Assembly (NCBI RefSeq): GCF_037975245.1
Contig: NC_092568.1
Span: 31,902,501 to 31,966,500, forward strand
Direction: 5' to 3'
DNA from: Apostichopus japonicus
Lineage: Eukaryota; Echinodermata; Holothuroidea; Aspidochirotida; Stichopodidae
Length of the DNA: 64,000 nucleotides
The notes beneath the pieces were generated by a model that was given only the letters and a program-made list of their open reading frames with translations, ran no database searches and was not told the DNA's origin. Below, in pieces: positions 37,714 through 47,190 of the stretch. Position 1 is the first letter of the stretch. Each line of letters starts with the position of its first letter. The translations under genes and the position numbers were made by a program.

Positions 37714-38695
37714 TCGCTTACTACTTCTGCAAACCTGACTACTCTTTATTCAAGAACCCCATTTTTAATTTCTTTATGTACAGTTCTGCACAACAGAAAG
37801 GTTGTTCTGTAAGTATATACTGAATATTCAGTATGCTGAAGCATCATTCATTAGCCATTCTTTTATTAAAACACAAACTTATCAATTACTGTAAGAACTC
37901 CATTGTGTGGTATGTAAATAAACACACAATCTTGATAATTGTACTTTCAGTTTTATGCTAAGCTTTAAACCATTAAGAACTGCTTCGATTTGTGTACTGT
38001 TTCTTAAACTGTTGCTTAATGCAGTTATACAGTCCCTTGGACGACCAGGGCTTACCTATTGGTTTTTCAAACAGAAAAAATGGTTTGTCCAAAACATGTA
38101 GCAAAATAACAGAAAACTGACCAATATGTCAAGTGCAGGAGAGAATACCAGCATTGGAGACTTCAAACTCTGATACCTTTGTTTCATTTTAGTAATTCCA
38201 ACATGACAAGGAGGGGTACAAATTTATCGCTTTATCTATTTAAGGATTGTTCGGTAAACAATGCAATCTAAATTTGATGTTAGCAGGTCATATGCGAGAC
38301 GACCACCAAAAAAGAGTTTGGTTGTCCAAACAAAATTTTGGGTCTCCTCAGACAATCCGCCTAGAATTTAGAAACGTTAAAACTTGGCCTTGTATACTGG
38401 TAGTACTAGGGCCAAGGGTAAGCCTAAAATTAGATCATACACATCTATAAACTCAATTCGAACTTTCCAAAAGGAGGAATGATTCGGAAATAGAAAATAA
38501 ATCTTCTCACAAGTCTGATACTTCTTTCGGGAGGTTTGGTAGGACATCTAATCCACTACACGATATAGTTGGAAAGACTTGACTGGGGCGGCTACGACAT
38601 TCACACCCATTTGGACACTCAGAGTTTGCAGACCTAACTGCGAACGTTACCAAATATAAAACTAAAGTTAATGCTGGGGTACATTTAACTGTCAT
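23427..38695 (-). CDS. Secreted LRR protein with Calx-beta-like and Thr/Ser/Pro repeat exons (partial, multi-exon)
   Basis: Exons in transcription order: 38695-38511, 37526-37458, 36800-36729, 35715-35588, 26785-26573, 25199-24849, 23657-23427. Junctions join in frame: the LRR exons are phase 2, later ones phase 1. The product starts with a signal peptide, then an LRRNT cap (CPNGCEC), two LRR units, an LRRCT cap, half of a Calx-beta-type beta-sandwich (VTLPAGADSMVINVRVNDG ... ILEDG) and mucin-like TVSPTVQT repeats. It should be extracellular, likely O-glycosylated and adhesive; no specific function can be named. The last intron before the Calx-beta exon is 8.8 kb and contains the 51-bp minisatellite. 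The 3' end, any membrane anchor and the stop codon were not found. The joining of early and late exons is inferred from phase and strand. Confidence 0.7.
24849..25199 (-). CDS. LRR gene exon 6: Thr/Ser/Pro repeat exon, 12 units
   Basis: 351 bp, phase 1 to phase 1 (acceptor CTAG|GTGTT, donor TTTCAG|GTAAG). It encodes VSTCSTVQT, about twelve TVSPTVQT octapeptides (24 bp each), then PSTMPPTEKPKLSGIS. The composition is mucin-like. The exon lies in duplication unit 2. Two other frames are also open because 24 is divisible by 3; the phase and the composition favour this one. Confidence 0.72.
26573..26785 (-). CDS. LRR gene exon 5: Calx-beta-like domain
   Basis: 213 bp, 71 codons, phase 1 to phase 1 (acceptor TTATCAG, donor GATG|GTGAGT). 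GDLEIDDDEVTLPAGADSMV followed by INVRVNDGG, YLLVLVPKS and MKIILEDG matches the second half of Calx-beta/CSGG-type beta-sandwiches (TIPAG...V.I.DD...F.L.L....V.I.DDD). Phase symmetry fits a shuffled extracellular module. Confidence 0.75.
26837..27217. mobile_element. TTAA-ended MITE, copy 1 (LRR gene intron)
   Basis: Ends TTAAAGGCATTGAAGACTCG and (inverted) TTAAAGGGTGTGAAGACTTG, 381 bp, no coding capacity. It shares its interior, in reverse orientation, with the copy at 62703-63051. TTAA at both ends is typical of piggyBac- or Kolobok-type target duplications. Confidence 0.82.
27218..30011. other. LRR gene intron, no feature recognised
   Basis: AT-rich sequence inside the 8.8-kb intron. Short open frames around 29055-29540 (+) do not resemble a known protein. 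Near-repeats of CAATGACCCAGACATACACATTGCTAG occur at about 29650-29900. Confidence 0.5.
30012..33972. repeat. 51-bp minisatellite, about 78 units
   Basis: The unit is AGTGTGTGTAACATATTAGC, TACARTACAGTAGGAGATGT, TTACAAGYATC. Units differ mainly at two or three fixed positions. Variant units recur 561 bp apart (for example GGCATCAGTGTGTGCAAC at 30725 and 31286; ACATAATAGC at 30791 and 31352), showing an 11-unit higher-order repeat. Because 51 is divisible by 3 and the unit lacks minus-strand stops, a 1167-codon frame stays open; this is judged non-coding. Confidence 0.97.
34462..34991. mobile_element. Probable MITE with inverted ends
   Basis: The left end CTAAGTAGTGTTTACACGGG and the inverted right end CTAAGTACTAGTGTTTGCAA + GGGG match with a small gap; both sides carry GGGTACC-type motifs internally. 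The interior has a direct duplication of about 90 bp (34651-34740 and 34786-34876; shared GCTGTTATCTT, CCTAACACCACACT). No coding capacity; no target duplication identified. Confidence 0.55.
35588..35715 (-). CDS. LRR gene exon 4: LRR C-terminal cap
   Basis: 128 bp, phase 2 to phase 1. It encodes IDLSMNPIVCNQEIEWLQVW, RKSYPKNEVIGNCTNGN and further residues. NPIxC...W...C is the LRRCT signature. Confidence 0.86.
36195..36660. repeat. About 73-bp minisatellite in LRR gene intron
   Basis: CTCTCAGGTGCAGTATCAGC recurs at 36196, 36269, 36341 (variant), 36415 and later, about six diverged units, each with a CAGTATGATTACTCTATATG block. Confidence 0.88.
36729..36800 (-). CDS. LRR gene exon 3: one leucine-rich repeat
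   Basis: 72 bp, exactly one 24-residue repeat: NLSNNDLETISKESFEYVGS then LQNM/I. Phase 2 to phase 2, acceptor CCGCAG and donor AT|GTGAGT. Confidence 0.88.
37335..37376 (-). pseudogene. Possible short or decayed LRR exon
   Basis: 42 bp between ACCTACAG and CT|GTAAGT, phase 2 to phase 2, encoding IFTKRPDTINLQYL, which ends like an LRR. Just upstream on the minus strand is QIPSGCFKFSLTY without a GT donor, resembling exon 2. It may be a degraded duplicate of exon 2 or a genuine truncated repeat. Confidence 0.3.
37458..37526 (-). CDS. LRR gene exon 2: one leucine-rich repeat
   Basis: 69 bp, phase 2 to phase 2, acceptor TTCAG|AACC and donor CT|GTAAGT. It encodes TIVDSLISEIPPGYFNQRSL then TDL, a standard LRR (I..IP.G.F...L..L). 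Confidence 0.85.
37626..37711. repeat. (TA)n microsatellite
   Basis: Uninterrupted alternating TA of about 86 bp in LRR gene intron 1. Confidence 0.98.
38511..38695 (-). CDS. LRR gene exon 1: signal peptide and LRRNT
   Basis: Starts at ATG 38695; residues 1-24 are a hydrophobic signal peptide (LTLVLYLVTFAV). ECPNGCECRSRPS and a later ISCSGLDVLP form the four-cysteine LRR N-terminal cap. The exon ends at GACTT|GTGAGA, phase 2. Confidence 0.85.
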
Positions 38696-39015
38696 TATGA
38701 TTTAAAATGCGGTATTCCGCTGCCACCGAGATGACTTAATTTTCAATTCCCAATCAAAGAAGTACCAAAGTGTTCCTTGTCGCTTTCTCAAGTTATCGTT
38801 GTTTACACACGTACTGTAGTGTAGCTTCGTATAAGCCTCTTACGCGGCCTCATTGGAGGTAGCAGCCACTAAGAGCAGACACTAACAGCAGCCTCTAAGA
38901 AAATGAGGACAGTAAGACATGACACACAGTACTACAACTGCGGTCGTGTGTGTTTGTTATAACTGACGCTGCGGTCGAGTGTGTTGTTCAATTAGTGCAT
39001 AAATAAGAAAGGTTT

Positions 39016-40525
39016 TTTTCAAAATCAATTTATTTTATCTATGGAGCCTACTAGGATGTCCAGTTAGCACCACATTAAAGTAGAAAGTTTCCTCTTTTAC
39101 GTGCTATATCTCTATTATCGGTAACAAAATGATCCAAAAAATTATTTTGTTGTTCCCCCCCCCTTCAAAATCGATTAACTTTAGTTATGGAGCCTACTAG
39201 GATGTCCGGTTGGCACCACATTAAAGTAGACAGGTTCATCTTTCACGTGATATACCTCTACTATCGGTAACAAAAATGATTTCTTGACCAAAAGTGACCT
39301 TAAAGTTTTAACCCCGATACGGACATCTCTAAACGCGCTGTATATACGTAACGTGTAACGATCAGAAAACTGTTTACATTTTTTCATTTTTTTTTTCAAA
39401 ATCGATCAACTTTAGTTATGGAGCCTACTATGATGTCCGGTTAGCACCACATTAAAGTAGAAAGGCTTCTCTTTCACGTGGTATGCATTTACTATCGGTA
39501 ACAAAAATGATTTCTTGACCAAAAATGGCCTTAAAATTTTAACCCCGATACAGACCCTTCTCTAAACGCGCTGTATATACGTAATGTGTAACGATCAGAA
39601 AAATGGTTAATTTTTATTTTTTTTTCAAAATCGATTAACTTTAGTTATGGAGCCTACTGGCATATCCGGTTAGCATCACATTAAAGTCGAAAGGTTCCTC
39701 TTTCACGTGGTATACCTCTACTATCGGTAACAAAAATCATTTCTTGACCAAAAGTGGCCTTAAAGTTTTAACCCCGACAGAGACCCTTCTCTAAACGCGC
39801 TGTATATACGTAATGTGTAATGATCAGAAAACTGTTTAATTTTAATTTTTTTCAAAATCGGTTAACTTTAGTTATGGAGCCTACTAGGAAGTCCGGTTAG
39901 CATCACATTAAAGTAGACAGGTTCATCTTTCACGTGGTATGCCTCTATTATCGGTAACAAAAATGATTTCTTGACCAAAAATGGCCTTAAAGTTTTAACC
40001 CCGATACGGACATCTCTAAACGCGCTGTATATCTAATGTGTAATGATCCAAAAAATGTTTTTATTTTTCAAAATCGATTAACTTTAGTTATCGAGTCTAC
40101 TGGCATGTCCGGTTAGCACCACATTAAAGTAGAAAGGTTCCGGCACGTGGTAAACCTATACTATCGGTAAAAAAAATGATTTCTTGATCAAAAATGGCCT
40201 TAAAGTTTTAACCTCGATACGGACATCTCTAAAAGCGCTGTATATACGTAACATGTAATGATCCCATTTTTTTCCCTTCAAAATCGATTAACTTTAGTTA
40301 TGGAGCCTACTGGCATGTCTGGTTAGCACCACATTAAAGTAGACAGGTTCATCTTTCACGTGATATACCTCTACTTTCGGTAACAAAAATGATTTCTTGA
40401 CCAAAAATGGCCTTAAAGTTTTAACCCCGATACGGACATCTCTAAACGCGCTGTATATACGTAATGTGTAATGATCAGAAAAAATGGTTAATTTTATTTT
40501 TTTCAAAATCGATTAACTTTAGTGA
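39016..40525. repeat. 225-bp satellite, about seven direct units
   Basis: CAAAATCGATTAACTTTAGT and ACCACATTAAAGTAGA recur every 212-233 bp (units from about 39168, 39401, 39629, 39852, 40070, 40282), with a diverged unit at 39016. Each unit ends with CGGACATCTCTAAACGCGCT. Confidence 0.95.
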
Positions 40526-40740
40526 TGTGAAGGTTTTCTGCAAGAAGGTAAATGACTAACTTCTTTTGAAAGAAAATACAGTACGACGAAAGTTTATCAA
40601 TTTTGTTTGCTTACATATTTTGCCTATATAGTCTGATATTTCGGTACGGGTGGAGCACAGAAGATTTGCTACAAAGAGAAGCTATGGAGCACAAATATTC
40701 AGTTTGTTCCGACAAGAAGGACAAAATTGAACCATAAACA

Positions 40741-40917
40741 AATACAATCGAGAAATCATTTTTGTTACCGATAGTAGAGGTATACCACGTAATAGAAGAA
40801 CGTTTCTACTTTAATGTGGTGCTAACCGGACATGCCAGTAGACTCCATAACTAAAGTTAATCGATTTTGAAAAAAAAAAAACATTTTTTGGATCATTACA
40901 CATTAGATATACAGAGC
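40741..40917. repeat. 225-bp satellite unit, inverted, interrupted by an insertion
   Basis: Reverse-complement of the array unit, broken at GCGTTTAGAG where the 40926-43779 element begins; the unit resumes at 43780. Confidence 0.93.
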
Positions 40918-41344
40918 GTTTAGAGGGTTCCCGGACAATTCCCCCCTGGACGATTTCCCCCCGGACGATTACCCCCCGGACGATTCCCCCTCGGACAATT
41001 GCCCCCCGGACAATTCCCAACCCGGACAATTACCACCCGGACAATTGCCAACCCTGACAATTGCCCCCCGGACAATTCCCACTCCGGACAATTCCCACCC
41101 ATGACAATTCCCACCCATGACAATTGTCCCCGGACAATTTCCCTCGGACAATCCCCTTCCTCGGAAATTTCGACGATTGATTGACAGCCGATGTAGGCGG
41201 GTTCAAGGCTATTATTCCAGTAAAAACGAGGGTGTGCAACAAGAGATTTCAGTTTTGGTTTCGATGACAATCGTAACCTATGCATTTATGCGGGCGGAGA
41301 GTGTGTATGCGTGTATGCGTGTGTGCGGGGGGGGGGGGGGGGTG

Positions 41345-41770
41345 TAACGCCTCGCTTGTAAATACGATATCTCAGGAAGTGAAGCATTGACCAATCTAAT
41401 ATTGGTGTATATGAGTATTACATTGGGTAGAAGAACCCTTTTGTTTTGTGGGTAGGTCAAAAATCATTTTGAGTCACCAGGGGCCAAATAGTAAAAACCT
41501 TGTAAAGACGATATCTCAAGGATATAAGCTTAAACCAATATCATATTTAAGTTCGTGAGTAGGGGACCACATTTACGAGCAAAAGCCTCTAGTTTAATGT
41601 GGAGGTCAAAGGTCATTTGGGTTCACCAGGGGTCAAATAGTGTAAACCTTGTAAATACGATATCTCAAGAAGGGAATGTTGAACGAATCTCATATTTAGT
41701 ATGTAGTTGTTACACGTTCAGTACAATATTTTATTGAGATCAAAGGTCATTTTGAGTCGCCAGACGCCAA
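41345..41770. repeat. About 145-bp tandem repeat, three units
   Basis: GTAAATACGATATCTCA-type motifs at about 41360, 41510 and 41653, each followed by GGTCAAAGGTCATTT and a GGGTCACCAGGGG block. The same family occurs at 57395-57830. Confidence 0.8.
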
Positions 41771-42648
41771 GTTGTGGAAACCTTGTTTATAAGCTACAGT
41801 ATATCCCACCGACCAGCCTATCAGATAACATGTGCGTTACGCCTCGTACGAATAGGGGGCTATTGGCATTGGAAATGAGCTTATGGGCATCCGTAGAATC
41901 TAAAACTCAAAAACTGTAAACTCCAACATACTTGCATTTGCTTAAACCTGCTGCTTGGAAGCCTTACTTTGCGTGCAAAAGGTGTACCATTCAGACAACA
42001 GAGGATAGTTGTAGCCTTCCTGGATTACAAGCTGGGATAGGGGACCAAATGGAATATTTTTGCCACTGACTTGAGACTTGAGTTGAGCCCACTCTTTTTG
42101 AATTTCCTCCTTTATTTCTTCAAGCCATCTGGGTTGTTCTGATCATTTAGCAGCAAAGTACTACAATGATCAGCCACCCTCCCAATTTCTTCAACACCCG
42201 ATGAATTCAAAGTTTCGTCTTTTCTTGCTGGCCATAATAAAGGTCAACAATTTGGTAACAGAACTGAAAGTTTGTGGACAAAAGCCGAAGCTATGCCTCA
42301 TATTACTGACTTGTGAATTAGGATACAAAGTTTTATTGACATGTCAGGGAGGCCTTTCTATTCTGTGCAAAAAATATATTCTGTAAGAAATATATATATG
42401 CTGAACAAAGTACGGAGCTCTGTAAGTGCCAAACCAGATGTTGGTGTTTCAGTAACTTCAGTGAACAGCTTATTCATTATATTGGCAATAAGTGTGCAAG
42501 TACAATGCACTTTCTTGCTCAGAACCGAAATGCAGTTCAAAGTTAGTGGTTATGCGACATCACATTGCATATGATATTACGACGATACGATCGACAGCAT
42601 AGCCTACTGTATCTAGCCGGCTTAACAGTCCCATTAACATATCATATA

Positions 42649-42681
42649 ACCAGGGAGCTGTTAGAGTAGCAGCTCCCTGGT
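42649..42681. repeat. Perfect 12-bp hairpin, 9-base loop
   Basis: ACCAGGGAGCTG, loop TTAGAGTAG, then the exact complement. It is very like the hairpin at 45091-45125 in stem motif (AGGGAG-TG) and loop length. Confidence 0.85.
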
Positions 42682-43779
42682 ATAACATAGGTAACATATA
42701 CGTATAGCAGCAGTACTGCAATCATAGCGAGTAGCGCGTTAGTAGGATAGTTGGTAGTGTGATGTTAACGTTAGACTACTCTAAACAGCATACATATTAC
42801 TTACACTAGGCTAAGACTTAGCATATATTCCACTATTTGCTCTTCTCTAACCACAGTCTTTCAATAATTTGTTGCACTTCTGCAAGGACTCAATACATCA
42901 ACGGAAAGAAAGTGGATGTGAAGAAAACAGCAATATGATGAATAAGCTGGTCACTGAAGTTACTGAACAACACAACATCTCAGTTGGCACTTACAGAGCA
43001 CCGTACTTTGTTTAGCATATATATTTTTCTTACAGAATATATTTTTTGCACAGAATAGAACTTTGTTATTAGAGAATATATACAAAGAATAAAAATTTAT
43101 TTTTGTACAGACAAAAACTTTTTCTATAGAATATATATATTTTCTGTCACAGAATTTATATATTTTGTTAGAGAAAAATATTTTTCGGTCAGAGAATTGA
43201 CATACTTTTTGAAAAGGATATATATATTTCTTTAGAGAATACCTTTTTTTTTCTCTTAGAGAATAAATATATTCTTGGCAGAGAAAAAATATTTTTTGTG
43301 CTAGAGAATATATCTTTTTGACAGAATATTTACTATAAGACAATATATATTTTTGCACAGAATACATATATGTTGTTAAGAAAATACTTTCTGTACGCCT
43401 GGAGAAAATATAAATATATACTTTAAGGGAATAAATATAATTTTCAGGGAATGTATATGTGTAAACAAATATGTCTAAAATGTATTTTTGAAGTTAACCA
43501 TGTATGTATTTCGCAAGTACAGCATATATATATTTGTACGTATATATTCCGCTTTCTCGCGCCATAGCAATTGTCCGGGGGAAATTGTCCGGGGGGAAAT
43601 AGTCCGGGGGGAATTGTCCGGGAGGGTTATTGACCGGGGGGTAATTGTCCGGGGGGAAGTCGTCCGGGATGGGAATTGTCCGGGGGAAATTGTCTGGGGT
43701 GGGAACTGTCCGGGGTGGGAATTGTCTGGGTGGGAATTGTCCGGGGGGTAATTGTCCAGGGGGGAGTTGTCCGGTCACC

Positions 43780-44165
43780 GTTTAGAGATGTCCGTATCTG
43801 AGTTAAAACTTTAAGGCCACTTTTAGTCAAGAAATCATTTTTGTTACCGATAGTAGAGGTATATCACGTGAAAGATGAACCTGTCTACTTTAATGTGGTG
43901 CTAACCAGACATGCCAGTAGGCTCCATAACTAAAAATTAATTGATTTTGAAGAAGAAAAAACAATTATCAATATTTTAAAACGTTTAGGCCACTTTTGGT
44001 CCAAAAAATCGGCTTTGTTACCGATAGCAGGTATAACACGAGAAAGAAGAAATTGTTTTCTTTGATTTGATGCTAACTGGACCTCCTTACTAGGTCGAAA
44101 ACTCAAATTAATCGATTTTGAAATAATAATACGTTTGGATCATAACACATTACCGCGCGTTTCGA
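43780..44165. repeat. 225-bp satellite units, inverted, beyond the insertion
   Basis: Continues the interrupted unit from GTTTAGAGATGTCCGTATC to about 43951, followed by one more diverged inverted unit to about 44165. Confidence 0.9.
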
Positions 44166-45935
44166 GCTAATTTTTCCATTTGCATCCCACTCCTGTTAGG
44201 ATCGAACGGTTTGTAGCCATCGAATTTCAATAAATCAAAGTGTTACTGGCTGTTTTTTCATACCACGTGTAAGAGGAATAACTTAACATCGTCATTGTAC
44301 CCCTCTTGACTGTTGCATATTCTCATAAATTAATTGTTTAGACATTTGAAGAAAAAAAAGAGAAAAAATGGTATAAAAATTGCCGCAATTTACGCTTTTC
44401 TCCACAAGATTTGGTAGGATCACAAGTTTCAGTTCAATATGGATGTAGATTTCGTCCACAATTAAATTCCAAAATTATATTACATGAAAGAGCAACAACT
44501 CATCTCTCATATGGTGCAATTATTGGCATTTTACAGTATTCATAGCGTTAATTATTATCGCTTTAAAACAGGTACGAAAAAGTAGCAGTCTTGTTATTGT
44601 CCGCTAATTTAGGCTGCCCTCAGTAGCTGCTGGGGATCCACTTTCCCGCCACAGTGTACCCAGCGCTCGTCACAGTGTACAAACATCAGTGGCCAACGGC
44701 GTGTAACGTTGATGTATACACTATTGGCTGCTGTTAGTGGCTGCTCTTAGTGGCTGCTAGGTTCTTACGCGTCACGCTGTGAGTACAGTACAGTATGTCC
44801 AGTATAGTAAGTGAACAACTTGCTAGCACTCACTTTGGTATAGAGTAAATAAGAAGGAATTCCACATCATAGTCTCCAGAAGTTTAAATTTAAAAGGTTT
44901 GCAACTTTCTCAATACACTATCTAAGGAAACGTTCATACAAAATGAAAGTCATGGTACTTAATTCGAATAAGCAGTGGTTGAGGGAGTCACTCCACCCTA
45001 TGATGTCATCATACTGACGTCAGGGAATTCCCCGAATTTCCCTGAACCATCCGTATGCACGATCGTACCAGACACTGCCTTAGGCTGAGTACAGGGAGTT
45101 GCCGTTTAGAATGGCAACTCCCTGTTACGGGTAAAGACGAACTTTTTAAGTCCAGCGTGAAGTGCACAGAACTGTCGGCTTTGTATGACCTGACGTGATG
45201 TGTCATCGGTATTTCTGTTCCATTGAATGCTTTACACTATAGACATACATATTTAGTTTCATCCCATCAAGTAGTTGACAAGAACATATGCATGCACAAG
45301 AGTTAGAACCCTTCACGAATCTACAATATAAAATACAGTTAACATTTAAACACTTTTTTTTTCGTGTCTTGAGATATTATCATATATTCGTGCCGATATG
45401 CATGTAACTGCCACAGAAGAGAATTTGTATTGTACTCAGGATACGACATTTACCTATATCACGTTTTGAGCTTCGCAAACATATACAACACCAGCTAAAC
45501 TGCTAAAGTTCATTAGAAAGAAATACATTTGCTTTCAGCCTCGATCAGGTCATCAAACTAGTTCATCAAGTTTAAGCATCAATTGACATAATTAGAGTAA
45601 TTAAATAAACACAAACTTTCGTAAACTATAGTCAAAGATGCTTGTTACGTTTATAGCATTATCGCATATCAAGAAGTCTCGTGAAAATGTTTATCATATA
45701 GCATAGATATTATGTTTCATGAGTTAATCATAGCTACTATACAAGGACGTGGTGTTTATATACGGTTTTGCGCTTTGAGTGGTATGTGGGGTGTTGATGT
45801 TTGGACTGCTCTGCGATGTGATCAGATGTATGAGAACAATGATATTTAGTATGTACGTCGTGTAGCTGTGCTGTACTCAAATTTGTGATATGTTGAAATT
45901 CTGTAAATATGGGACTTTTCAAGATGTATAGGTAA
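44166..45935. other. Gene-free stretch
   Basis: No coding exon is recognised. It holds the right end of the 5.9-kb element and the 45091 hairpin, and is otherwise AT-rich unique-looking DNA. Confidence 0.5.
45091..45125. repeat. Perfect 13-bp hairpin, 9-base loop
   Basis: ACAGGGAGTTGCC, loop GTTTAGAAT, then the exact complement. The stem extends by GT/AC with one bulge. Confidence 0.85.
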
Positions 45936-47190
45936 ATTCAGTTACATGAGATGTTACATTCAGTTACATGATATATTGCATTCAGTTACATACGATGTTA
46001 CATTCAGTTACATGAGATGTTTCATTAGTTACATGAGATGTTACATTCAGTTACATGAGATGTTGCATTCAGTTACATGACATGTTGCATTCAGTTACAT
46101 GAGATGTTACATTCAGTTACATGAGATGTTTCTTTAGTAACATGAGATGTTACATTCAGTTACATGAGATGTTGCATTCAGTTACATGAGATGTTACATT
46201 CAGTTACATGAGATGTTTCATTCAGTTACATGAGATGTTATATTTAGTTACATGATATGGTACATTCAATTATATGAGATGTTACATTCAGTTACATGAG
46301 ATGTTACATTCAGTTACATGAGATGTTGCATTCAGTTATAGGAGATGTTGCATTCAGTTACATGAGATGTTGCATTTCATTACATCAGATGTTACATTCA
46401 GTTACATGAGATGTTACATTCAGTTACATGAGATGTTACATTCAGTTACATGAGATTTTACATTCAGTTACATGAGATGTTACATTCAGTTACATGAGAT
46501 ATAACATGCAGTTACATGAGATTTTACATTCAGTTACATGAGATGTTACATTCAGTTACATGAGATGTTACATGCAGTTACATGAGATGTTACATTCAGT
46601 TACATGAAATGTTACATTTAGTTAAATGAGATGTTACATTCAGTTACATGAGATGTTACATGCAGTTACATGAGATGTTACATTCAGTTACATGAGATGT
46701 TACATTCAGTTACATGAGATGTAACATTCAGTTATATGGTATGTTACGTTCATTTACATGAGATGTTACGTTCAGTTACATGAGATGTTACATTCAGTTA
46801 CATGAGATGTTACATTCAGTTACATGAGATGTTACGTTCAGTTACATGAGATGTTACATTCAGTTACATGAGATGTTACATGCAGTTACATGAGATGTTA
46901 CGTTCAGTTACATGAGATGTTACATTTAGTTAAATGAGATGTTACATTCAGTTACATGAGATGCTACATGCAGTTACATGAGATGTTACATTCAGTTACA
47001 TGAGATGTTACGTTCAGTTAAATGAGATGTTACATTCAGTTACATGAGATGTTACATGCAGTTACATGAGATGTTACATGCAGTTACATGAGATGTTACA
47101 TTCAGTTACATGAGATGTTACGTTCAGTTAAATGAGATGTTACATTCAGTTACATGAGATGTTACATTAGCTTACATGAGATACGTTCAG
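45936..47190. repeat. 22-bp minisatellite, about 57 units
   Basis: The unit is TTCAGTTACATGAGATGTTA + CA with point variants (ATGCAG, ACGTTC, TTTCATTAG). 22 is not divisible by 3, and no long frame results. Confidence 0.97.

Larger units (their letters stand above)
40926..43779. mobile_element. Foldback-like element with tandem-repeat termini, copy 2, 8-bp target duplication
   Basis: The element is 2854 bp. Ends: GGTTCCCGGACAATTCCCCC and, inverted, GGTGACCGGACAACTCCCCC, each continuing as about 240 and 200 bp of 'GGACAATTNCCCCCC' units in opposite orientation. It is flanked by GTTTAGAG at 40918-40925 and 43780-43787, and uninterrupted neighbouring satellite units contain a single GTTTAGAG at that point, which is direct empty-site evidence. 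The interior holds a G-run near 41330, three 145-bp repeat units and a perfect hairpin, but no transposase. The superfamily is unknown. Confidence 0.85.
38846..44763. mobile_element. About 5.9-kb element with inverted ends and subterminal satellite arrays (host of a nested insertion)
   Basis: TAGCAGCCACTAAGAGCAGA at 38860 (continuing CACTAACAGCAGCC) is mirrored by the inverted sequence ending at 44759. Inward of each end lie copies of the same 225-bp unit in opposite orientations. TCTTACGCG occurs just outside both ends (about 38837-38845 and 44764-44772), a plausible 9-bp target duplication, although 14 extra bases separate it from the inverted repeat on the left. Nine-base duplications are typical of MULE-type elements. 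No transposase frame survives. The left end lies 150 bp upstream of the LRR gene ATG. Confidence 0.5.

Noticed and set aside
45936-47190. CRISPR-like regular array
   Set aside because: Units are contiguous 22-bp tandem repeats without unique spacers in a eukaryotic genome; this is a minisatellite.
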